Shown here one piece after another: positions 56,557-64,000 of a DNA stretch of 64,000 nt. How positions within the stretch are numbered: the first letter of the stretch is position 1; each line of letters starts with the position of its first letter. A model generated the notes under the pieces. The model was not told where the DNA came from, made no database searches, and saw only the letters and a list, made by a program, of their open reading frames with translations. Origin of the DNA: Perkinsela sp. pyNocScin1. Its lineage: Eukaryota; Euglenozoa; Kinetoplastea; Prokinetoplastida; Perkinselidae. The translations under genes were made by a program, and so were the position numbers. The stretch is taken from positions 992,001 through 1,056,000 of the forward strand of contig CAXHTR010000005.1 in the NCBI GenBank assembly GCA_964019655.1, read 5' to 3'.

Positions 56557-57237
56557 CTACCACTCGGGTAGAGCTTTTACGCGCCGATCTTGCTCCGATC
56601 CATCGACGTTGATGATCTTCCACTTCTTTCCGACAAAGCACAGGTGCTCGAGCGACTCTGGCAGCGATTTATTCGCCAAGCGAACGCGATGCGCACCTTT
56701 GCTATAGATATGGATAATCTTGATTTGCATTGGAAGCGTTGGAACCAGCACAGCGCCGAAGAGCGGGTTGATGGTGACGAGATACAATTTTTGGAGATTC
56801 TTTGGCAGGTCGGCGAGATTAAGCGTCGCATGGACATCAAGCGTATCCTCAAGGTAGAGACGGCGCAAGGAGCAGTACTCTAGCCTCCTCGGAAGAAACC
56901 GGGCATTGAATGCGCGATTCAGATTCGCGTGCGTGATGTCAAGGTGCTTGATAGACTGTGGGAGCCACCCAATGGCAAGGTTGACACGAGAGGCCGTGCC
57001 GAAATTGATAACCCGATGGACATGAACAACTGTAATGATGCCATCGTCGCAGCCAAGATCATGCCATTGGCAGCAGTCGTTCTTCGCCGCGTCGTTTGCT
57101 GGCTTCAAGATTTCCCACATGTACTCCTCGGCTTCTGTATGGATGTCAAATGCGAACTTCATGCTTTCGGTCTGGCGGATCCGAATCGCACTTTCCTGTG
57201 GTTCACTGCTCGTTAGGCACAGAAGAAGTGTGCGCAT
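56557..57237 (-). CDS. Class B LRR protein, divergent
   Basis: ATG 57237, 226 aa. Leader MRTLLLCLTSSEPQES. Cap: IRQTESMKFAFDIHTEAEEY, DCCQWHDLGCDDGIITVVHV (a CC pair as in many plant LRRNT caps). Then AIGWLPQSIKHLDITHANLN, FLPRRLEYCSLRRLYLEDTL and LADLPKNLQKLYLVTINPL. It ends DRRVKALPEW, a clean DxR tail. No close duplicate seen. Confidence 0.86.
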   Translation of the reverse strand: MRTLLLCLTSSEPQESAIRIRQTESMKFAFDIHTEAEEYMWEILKPANDAAKNDCCQWHDLGCDDGIITVVHVHRVINFGTASRVNLAIGWLPQSIKHLDITHANLNRAFNARFLPRRLEYCSLRRLYLEDTLDVHATLNLADLPKNLQKLYLVTINPLFGAVLVPTLPMQIKIIHIYSKGAHRVRLANKSLPESLEHLCFVGKKWKIINVDGSEQDRRVKALPEW

Positions 57238-57326
57238 CGTAAAAGCTGGCAAAAGTGGTGAAACCAATACAAAGTATGTGCTTCTGAATCCATTATTCGA
57301 CCGAAAGAAAGAGAGATAAATTCCTT

Positions 57327-58256
57327 TCAATTATTGCTTTTAAAAATAGTGTCTTTGTGCCTTCGCCGCGCCATAATGCCTTTATTCAGAATTTCGCTCT
57401 CTGACGGGTGTCGTCTTGCTTTCTCATCCATGACGATGCTCAAGTCATTCATATAGAGCTTGATAGCGACACTCTGTGGCACAGTACTCGCGATAAGGAC
57501 ATTTCCAGTAATTCGCATCATGGAGAATTCGATACAGAGACCTTCTGGCGCACTGAAGAGATGGAATTCTCCGGTAAAGTCGTTGGTCGATCAGCACAGA
57601 GTTTCTAGTGACGGGGGCAAATTCTCGAGGCGGATGCGACCACTGAGCAGATTATTTCCAATGTCCAGGTCCTTCAGCTCCCGTGGCAATTTCGTTAAAT
57701 CAACGCTGCCACGCAGATTGTTGGCGCTGACATTAATTGACAGCAGTTTCGGCGGCAGAGCTGTCAGGTCGAGAGACCCTTCAAATTCGTTATGGCTGAA
57801 ATCAATTTCCACAAGTTTGGGCGGAAAACTTCGAGAGTCGACGCTTCCCGAAAGCCTATTTTGGCTAACGTCAATTTCTATGAGCGTTTTTGGGAGCATC
57901 TTGGTGTCGACAGTCCCCTGGAAGCTATTAACGCTATACAGCTTAAAATTTTGAAGTTTTCGCGGCAGAAAGTCGAGCGCTATTGTGCCAGCGTCTTCGA
58001 CATCGAATGTATTGTTCTCCATGATTTCAGTGTCAAACGAAATCACGTTGCCCTTCTTGTCGCACTTTACTGTGTCTGGTCATGCACATACATCAAGGTA
58101 CGATCCATCATCGCCCTGAACCCATTTTTTGAGCTTTTTGTCGAATCCGGCGATGCATAACTCCATCATTGCTTGGTCAGACAGGAGCATCGGGTCGAGG
58201 CGGCTGAGCGAAGGGTCGACGGAAATAAATCGTGCTATGATGCTGATATATCGCAT
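57327..58256 (-). pseudogene. Class A LRR gene with two in-frame TGA codons
   Basis: ATG 58256 opens MRYISIIARFISVDPSLSRL, LSDQAMMELCIAGFDKKLKK, YLDVCA, then TGA 58080-58082 where relatives have the conserved cap Trp (CxW). The frame continues unshifted through TVKCDKKGNVISFDTE and about seven repeats. A second TGA at 57591-57593 (LETLC-stop-STNDFTG) interrupts a repeat. It ends with SIVMDEKARRHPSESEILNK. All 310 codons are in one frame; only the two TGAs break it. Confidence 0.85.
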
Positions 58257-58413
58257 TGGATATTACCTGAAACTAAAAATAGAAGTACAAGTAACGAATC
58301 AATCGCATCTACACATCTCTAGTTAGAATCTATCAATGTCCGATGATATAATGTGAAATTATTCTACTTTGCTTATATTTCGTATTTTCTGTCAGTGACC
58401 CTCAGACTGTACG

Positions 58414-59328
58414 TCAGCCCTCTACGTATGCACCATTTTCCGCTCTTTGGCAGACTTTGCCGCCCTCATCAAGAACCGCGACTATCTTATTCCCGCCAAG
58501 CAAGGTTATCCACTGGAGATCACTATGCACGATGGCTATTCCCTCAAAAAGATTGTCCGCAACATCAACAACCGTGAGCTTTTCGAAATTTTTCTCGAGG
58601 CGCAGCTCTCCTGTAAATTTGTTGCCCTGCAGCCAGAGGGTGTCAAGGCCTGGAGGAAGGTTCTCCCAGTCGAGCGTTCCTGAAAATTCGTTATCCGACG
58701 CTCTGAACTCATACATAGAGCGCGGAAGTGTCGAGAATTGAAGGGACCCGTGAAACGAGTTATCATTGAGGCCCAGAACCGCCAGCCCCTTTGGGAGAGC
58801 TGTGGGTGACAGTGTTCCTGTAAAATTGTTCGAGCGAAGCTCAAGCTCGGTGAGGCCCGCTGGCAGATTTGTAAAGTCCGCACTCCCATGAAATGAATTA
58901 TCAGAGATATCACAGACCACGAGATGCGATGGCAATTCTGCAAAGTCGAACGTTCCACTGAGACCTGCAAGCATTACATTGAAGAGCTCGAGGCCATCGG
59001 GTAGCAACGAAACTTCCACGGATCCAGTCAGCATGCACTCAGAAAAATCGACCTCTTTCACTGACTTTGGCAGGTACTGAAACGCGACAGAGCCACCAGC
59101 TCCAGCGGACATGTGGATTCTTTCGACTTTCCCATCAGCGTCAAACCCGAGCGTATCCCACTCCTCGATTGCACGAAGGTCTTCCTGATCACTGTCTTCA
59201 AAGCGTACTTTCCAGTCTTCCTCGATGCCTTCAATGAGGAGCTCCATGAGGGTCTGGTCAGACAGTGAATCTATGTCGAGTCGCCCAAGGGCACTATCGA
59301 TGGCGGGAAGAACACGCATGAGATTCAT
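58414..59328 (-). CDS. Class A LRR protein, AIDSALGR subgroup copy 1
   Basis: ATG 59328 gives MNLMRVLPAIDSALGRLDID (304 aa); the frame is open upstream with ATGs at 59385 and 59493, the former giving a strong hydrophobic leader MTRYLLFFIFTFLFCQ. Cap: LSDQTLMELLIEGIEEDWKV, AIEEWDTLGFDADGKVERI. About nine repeats (LPPGLDTLWLQGNKFTGEL), then AIVHSDLQWITLLGGNK and AVLDEGGKVCQRAENG. First of three adjacent relatives. Confidence 0.9.
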   Translation of the reverse strand: MNLMRVLPAIDSALGRLDIDSLSDQTLMELLIEGIEEDWKVRFEDSDQEDLRAIEEWDTLGFDADGKVERIHMSAGAGGSVAFQYLPKSVKEVDFSECMLTGSVEVSLLPDGLELFNVMLAGLSGTFDFAELPSHLVVCDISDNSFHGSADFTNLPAGLTELELRSNNFTGTLSPTALPKGLAVLGLNDNSFHGSLQFSTLPRSMYEFRASDNEFSGTLDWENLPPGLDTLWLQGNKFTGELRLEKNFEKLTVVDVADNLFEGIAIVHSDLQWITLLGGNKIVAVLDEGGKVCQRAENGAYVEG

Positions 59329-59647
59329 TTTATGCAGTTGGCAAAAAAGGAAAGTGAAAATGAAGAAGAGTAGATATCTGGTCATAGAATGAGAACTTGT
59401 ACGAATGAGAGAATGCCACCACCATGAAAAAAGGACAAATTTTGCCCAGTACACGCACTTACATCTCTTTGTAGTCATTGCATCTCTAAACATTGATGAA
59501 AGAATAGTAACAGGCGTAAATTCAAGCTAAGCACGCCTTCACTACGACCCATGATTCATAAACCTTTTATCGCTACCTTTATCAGTAATATAGGCTCTTT
59601 TATTTCCTTATTAACATTCTCAGAACGAACTCGTCTTTCTGATCCTC

Positions 59648-60565
59648 TCAGAGACTCTCAACGTATTTGCCGTCATCCGAGCTCACGCAGAGCTCACCGC
59701 TTTCATCAAAAACCATTTCGATTTTGTTCCCCCCGAGTACGATAAACTCGTGTAGGCAACTATGCACAATTGCTTCTTCTTCAAAAAGATTGTTCGAGAC
59801 ATCAACATCCATGAGTTTTTCACAATTTTTCTTGAGGCGCAGCTCTCCCGTAAACTTATTTTTCTGCAACCAGAGGAAGTCCAGGCCTGGTGGTAGATTT
59901 TGCCAGTCGACTGTCCCTGAAAAATTGTTATCCGACGCGCTGAACTCATGCATACAGCGAGGAAGCGCGGCAAAGTCAAGGGACCCATAAAAACCGTTAT
60001 GGTCGAGCGACAAAAGTCCCAGTCCTTCCGGTAGAGATGCGAACGACAAAGTTCCTGAAAAATTGTTCGCGTGAAGCTCCAGCTTGGTGAGGCCCACTGG
60101 TAGTTTTGTGAAGTCTGCAGTCCCCAAAAATGAATTTTCACAGATATCACACGTGACGAGATGCGACGGCAATTTTGCAAAGTCGAACGTTCCACTGAGA
60201 CTTCGTGTTTCCGATACTTTAAAGTGCTCCAGGCCGTCAGGAAGCAGCGAAGTTTCGACTGAGCCGGTTAGAAGGCAGTCAAAAAAATCTATCTTCTTGA
60301 CCGACTTGGGAACGAAATCAAACGCAAGTGAGGCTTCCACTGCAAAGCTCATCTCGATTTTTTCGACTTTCCCATCTGAGTTGAATTCGAGCCCATCCCA
60401 CTCTTCGATGTCAAGAAAGTCACAATTGCTGTCCCGGAAATATTCTTTGTCTTCATCTCCAATGCCATCGATGAGGAGCTCCATGAGTGCTTGGTCGGAG
60501 AGTGAGTCGTAGTCGAGTCGGCCAAGGGCACTATCTATCGCAGTAACAACCAGGTTGAGATGCAT
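59648..60565 (-). CDS. Class A LRR protein, AIDSALGR subgroup copy 2
   Basis: ATG 60565 (MHLNLVVTAIDSALGRLDYD; an in-frame ATG at 60586 adds seven residues). Cap: LSDQALMELLIDGIGDEDKE, DIEEWDGLEFNSDGKVEKI. About nine repeats, matching 58414-59328 unit by unit (DWQNLPPGLDFLWLQKNKFT). It ends AIVHSCLHEFIVLGGNK, VFDESGELCVSSDDGKYV. No anchor. Confidence 0.9.
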   Translation of the reverse strand: MHLNLVVTAIDSALGRLDYDSLSDQALMELLIDGIGDEDKEYFRDSNCDFLDIEEWDGLEFNSDGKVEKIEMSFAVEASLAFDFVPKSVKKIDFFDCLLTGSVETSLLPDGLEHFKVSETRSLSGTFDFAKLPSHLVTCDICENSFLGTADFTKLPVGLTKLELHANNFSGTLSFASLPEGLGLLSLDHNGFYGSLDFAALPRCMHEFSASDNNFSGTVDWQNLPPGLDFLWLQKNKFTGELRLKKNCEKLMDVDVSNNLFEEEAIVHSCLHEFIVLGGNKIEMVFDESGELCVSSDDGKYVESL

Positions 60566-61021
60566 GTTTAGATGTACAAAAATCATAGAAAGTAACTTAT
60601 CGTGCAGATAAGAAAATGCTTCGTGTGTTTGCGAAAACTTCGTCTTTTATAAGTCGTAGTGATATTCATTTTTGCATAAGTCAGCCGTTTTCTACACATG
60701 TACGTTCCGTATGGATTTACATGATTTGAGGGCTTATCTGCGCGACTTCAGCATCAAAAGAACAAGGACTCACTCAGAGCAAGAGTGATGTGGACACCAA
60801 TGACCGAAGAAAAGTTGCTCAAAGAACTGAAGTCATTGAGGTCAAGCTACATCACCCGATTATCAGGCATTAAGATAAATAAGGATCGAACAGCTGTCAA
60901 GCGTGACTGAAGCAAAACAAAAACAAAGATTCTCACATGCGCGTATTCTTCATTCAGTTTCCTCGCTATAACTCTTTCTATGACTTGTTATTTTCAAATA
61001 TTTCCCCCTACCTTCTTCCCC
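60566..61021. other. Intergenic stretch
   Basis: About 450 bp between relatives; nothing recognised apart from AT-rich runs. Confidence 0.45.
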
Positions 61022-61978
61022 TTAAAAGTAATGACCAAAGTGATTCCCAGCTTTGTCCTGCACAATTGCGTTGACGATTCCATTGATTCGCGAGCACTTG
61101 CAGCTTTCACCGTCTTCATCAAGCACTTCGTCTATGAGATTCCCATTCAGTGCGATTTACTGGTGGAGAGAGCTGTGCACAATTGCAGTTCCTTCAAAAC
61201 GATTGTCTGAGACATCAATGTCTGTGAGCATCCCATAGATTTTATCGAGGCGCAATTCCCCCGTAAATTCGTTCTGATACAGCCAGAGGTACTGCAAGCT
61301 CGATGGAAGACGCTCGAAGTTCAGGGTACCAGCAAACGCACACTCGCAAGCACTCAAACTCAGCATCGAGTCCGGAAGGGACGAAATGTCGAGAGACCCA
61401 TGGAATTTGTTCGTGTCGAGGGAAAGCTCTCTCATTTGCTTTGGAAGTGCGTCAAGTGACACAGTCCCCGCAAAATAGTTCACACGTAGCGCTAGCTTCT
61501 CAAGCTTCTCTGGCAGCTTTGTCAAGTCTGCGCTGCCGCTAAATTCGTTCTCAGCGATGGCACAATATACGAGATGCGATGGCAATTTGAGCAATTCGAA
61601 TGTCCCACTCAGCTCTCCCGCTCGCATGACACAGAAGTACTCGAGGCCATCAGGCAGCAGTGAAACTTCGACCGTCCCAGAAAGCTCGCACTCTGAAAAG
61701 TCAACTTTTTTGACTGACTTTGGTAGGTACTGAAACGCGATAGAGCCGCCAGCTCGGTTGAACATGTGGATCCCTTCGACTTTGCCCGCAGCGCTGAATT
61801 CGAGCGCGTCCCACTCTTTGATGTCGATAAAGCCACCATTACTGTCTTCGAAGGGCACTTTCCAGTCTTCCTCGAGGCCTTCGATGAGGAGCTCCATGAG
61901 GCATTGGTCACTCATCGTCGTATAGTCTATGCGACCGAGGGCGCTGTCGATGGCTGTAAGAGTGTGCACGAGATGCAT
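61022..61978 (-). pseudogene. Class A LRR gene, AIDSALGR copy 3, with internal TAA
   Basis: ATG 61978: MHLVHTLTAIDSALGRIDYT, MSDQCLMELLIEGLEEDWKV, DIKEWDALEFSAAGKVEGI and about nine repeats, up to AIVHSSLHQ and TAA 61157-61159. The same frame continues as IALNGNLIDEVLDEDGESC and KAGNHFGHYF to 61022, aligning with the C-terminal module of 58414 and 59648. The stop falls where relatives have Trp or Phe. A product ending at 61157 would keep all repeats and lose only the last module, so it could still be functional. Confidence 0.85.
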
Positions 61979-62430
61979 TTACGAGTAAGTAATGATGCGA
62001 TAGAAGTGAAGCATAGCAGCATGGGTGTATAAAATGACTCAACATTTTGTTGAGATTTGGCCCATTTATGAACTTCTGCCATTTCCGCTTTCCACTTTGC
62101 CCACCCCTACAGTATCTGATACGCTATATTCTTACCCTCGACATCAACAATGTCAGATATGCCCTTACCATTGATGTCGATTATAGAACAGGAATGTGCT
62201 GCAGATTGACGTTTGGGGATCGAATGACAAGCTTTTCCTCCTGTTCCCCGTAAGACCTGATTTTTTACGCATGTCAAAGGCTTTGATAACTTTTCGAATC
62301 TGAGAGGAACTAGAGCTTTTTCTGTAAAAAGCGCAGGTACGAAATATTGGAGATAAGTCCGAAAAGTCGAGCATTCTGTGAAAATTATTCATATGCACGG
62401 AGCTTCAGCGCATTTCGCACAGCGAAGAAC
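61979..62430. other. Intergenic stretch
   Basis: About 450 bp. Contains gacatcaacaatg (about 62140) facing cattgatgtc (about 62170), an imperfect hairpin. No gene recognised. Confidence 0.45.
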
Positions 62431-63401
62431 CTACATTGAAATTCCGGCAGGAATGTCAGCGAAAAATTGTTGTTCCTTCAATCGTTGCGCCCTTTCCTTC
62501 TCTTCTTCCATTCTGAGCAGGAAGGACATGCAATGCCGTCCCAGCTCGTCCACAACCATTTCCAAAGGGTTATCACGAAGGAACACGACAGGCATCGCAC
62601 GCCGCGGAATAACAGCGGTCCCTGAAAATAAGTTTTCCTCGGCACAGAGCTCTCGGAGTGCATCCGGTGGATTCTCTAAAACGAATTGGCCACTCAGATT
62701 ATTGCCTTCGAGCGCTAACCACTCCAATTTCGGCGGGAGTCGATCGAGGCTGATGCTCCCTGTAAAGCAGTTCTCGCACAGATTGAGGAACTCAAGCGAA
62801 TTCGGGAGATTTCGTAAATTTAAACTGCCGGAAAGCACATTGTCCGATAGGTTGAGGGTCGCGAGTTTTTTTGGTAGAGCGGTCAGTTGAATACTTCAAG
62901 CGAAAGTTCCTGAAGATTTTTCGGCAAGGATATCAGCTGTACACTGCCAGAAAAATCATTTGCCTCCAAGTCCAAGTCTTTCATAGCCGAGGGTAAGCGG
63001 CGAAGGTCTACAGTACCATTGAGCTTGAGGAATGCCAGATTGAGATACGAAAGCTGCGAGGGGAGCGCACTTGTGTCAAGCGTGCCGTAGGCAGACTGTA
63101 TCTCTTCCTTTTCGAAAACATGCGTAAAGGTTTCGATGCGCTCTGGCAAATAGGAGAGGTTGAGAGTGCCCGAAATAGAGTGGAAGATCTCAATATAGAC
63201 GACGCGGCGCCTTCCGTTGCACTTAACACCACGCCACTTGCACACGTCCTTGTACGCGCCTGTTGCGTTCTTAAAATCTTCAGATGATGCACTGTCCAGT
63301 GCATCGAAGAGAAGCTCCATGCGTTCCTGATCGGAGAGCGAATTCAGTTCCAGATGGCATGTGTGTCTATCTGGTCCGAGAAGGAGTGATGATACGTTCA
63401 T
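62431..63401 (-). pseudogene. Class A LRR gene, MNAPSL subgroup, with out-of-frame deletion
   Basis: ATG 63401: MNVSSLLLGPDRHTCHLELN, LSDQERMELLFDALD, DVCKWRGVKCNGRRRVVYI and repeats up to LPKNLQELSLEVFN, stop at 62883. Repeats resume in another frame with SIQLTALPKKLATLNLSDN and continue from 62838 through four more, then GTAVIPRRAMPVVF and MVVDELGRHCMSF. At the join one 23-residue unit is short, so a small out-of-frame deletion inside a repeat is inferred, as expected from repeat misalignment. The tail is longer and charged (EEEKERAQRLKEQQ). Confidence 0.85.
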
Positions 63402-63786
63402 TTGAGTTTTAAAAATAAAATTTGCAGATGGAGTAACTAAAAAACGTGATAAGGAAAGATGCGGTAAATATGGGCCATGACCGAAGGATGGGCTACAGAG
63501 GATTGGCTATTGAGCAACTTCATGCGACTCGACTTAAAGGTAGATACATGAAATTTTGACAAACTATCTGCAACTGAGTAGTGGACTCTTTGAGTGGACC
63601 AAAATTTATGTGTAAAGCTTTCCGCACTCTTACTCAACTATCATAGCTCGCATGATTCATTAAAGAAATAGGAAGAATGCCCACAATAAAGATTTGGGTA
63701 TATAGCAACCACATTCCTTATGATCAATATTCTTATTCGATCTAAGGTACAATATGCGCATAAATATTTTTTAGTTCGTGTGGTGT
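63402..63786. other. Intergenic stretch
   Basis: About 385 AT-rich bases; nothing recognised. Confidence 0.45.
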
Positions 63787-64000
63787 TCAACGACTGGTCG
63801 GATGCGTCATCTCACGCTGATCTTCGAGTATCTCTTTTTCCCAAGGGTGTGTGTTCCCGCATTCGTCGACGACGGCAGGACAAAGGCTATAAAAGAGGCA
63901 ATGCATTTTTCTTTCACCTACATCCCGAGGGAGAACGATTCTCCCTTTCTTATCCCACTTATTACCCCACATTCGCAAATCCTGAAGATTTGGCGGTACA
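63787..64000 (-). CDS. C-terminal end of a class A LRR protein, cut by window edge
   Basis: The frame is open from the window edge: PPNLQDLRMWGNKWDKKGRI, then AVVDECGNTHPWEKEILED and stop at 63787. The PHPWE(K/Q)EIL module matches that of 7913 and 9089 on the other strand, so this belongs to the same subgroup. The N-terminus and most repeats lie beyond the window. Confidence 0.8.
   Translation of the reverse strand, partial: VPPNLQDLRMWGNKWDKKGRIVLPRDVGERKMHCLFYSLCPAVVDECGNTHPWEKEILEDQREMTHPTSR

Noticed and set aside
1-64000. TGA as a reassigned Trp codon throughout
   Set aside because: Many intact LRR genes end at TGA exactly where their relatives end, and other broken copies use TAA or TAG, so general reassignment does not fit.
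1-64000. CRISPR array, bacterial operon or phage origin
   Set aside because: No regularly spaced identical repeats, ribosome-binding-site pattern or phage genes; gene style and layout are eukaryotic.

Overview
This window is a dense, intron-poor array of about fifty small leucine-rich-repeat (LRR) genes, gene fragments and pseudogenes. They lie in long same-strand blocks: + from 1 to 14.0 kb, - from 15.3 to 29.0 kb, + from 30.4 to 37.1 kb, and - from 37.4 kb to the end. Within a block the genes follow one another at roughly 50-600 bp, uninterrupted by introns, often with pyrimidine-rich stretches and AG dinucleotides upstream. This points to a compact protist genome with directional gene clusters, as in kinetoplastids. 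A free-living or endosymbiotic kinetoplastid (bodonid or Perkinsela-like) fits, but this is inference from layout; no spliced-leader, rRNA or tRNA gene was recognised.

The LRR proteins share a 23-residue unit with the core LPxxLxxLxLxxNxFxGxIDL. Class A proteins are about 240-470 aa. They start with a very short hydrophobic leader ending near Ala-Asp, then a DxxLGRxD..xLSDQxLMELLIDG helix-like cap, an EWxGV or CxWxGVxC segment, 6-15 repeats and a C-terminal module with AVDExG. Class B proteins are about 210-290 aa. They have a signal peptide, a CxWxGVxC cap, a W(L/I)PPT strand, only 3-5 repeats, and a short tail with a DxR(I/V) motif. Neither class shows a membrane anchor or a GPI-like hydrophobic tail, so they look secreted or lumenal. 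Subfamily members sit both in tandem and far apart on opposite strands, which indicates repeated duplication and inversion. About ten loci are broken or decayed.

Non-LRR content is small. There is a MATE-family transporter at 11.3-12.6 kb whose homologous N-terminus lies before its first usable ATG. A two-frame orphan gene at 30.4-32.0 kb has a canonical A AAA AAC slippery heptamer in the frame overlap. Mobile DNA includes a 738-bp Tc1/mariner-like element (14100-14837), a 1066-bp hAT-like element with an exact 8-bp target duplication that splits an LRR gene (45372-46437), a 43-bp miniature hAT-like element with an exact 8-bp duplication (25764-25806), and a 542-bp element with inverted ends (55984-56525). 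The divergent strand switch at 29-30.3 kb carries seven copies of a TTAATTGACC motif. The two convergent switches lie at 14.0-15.3 kb, which holds the mariner-like element, and 37.1-37.4 kb.

Taken together, the region looks like a diversifying repertoire of secreted LRR receptors or ligands with an attached pool of decaying copies, in a locus open to DNA transposons. The function of the LRR proteins is not known from sequence.
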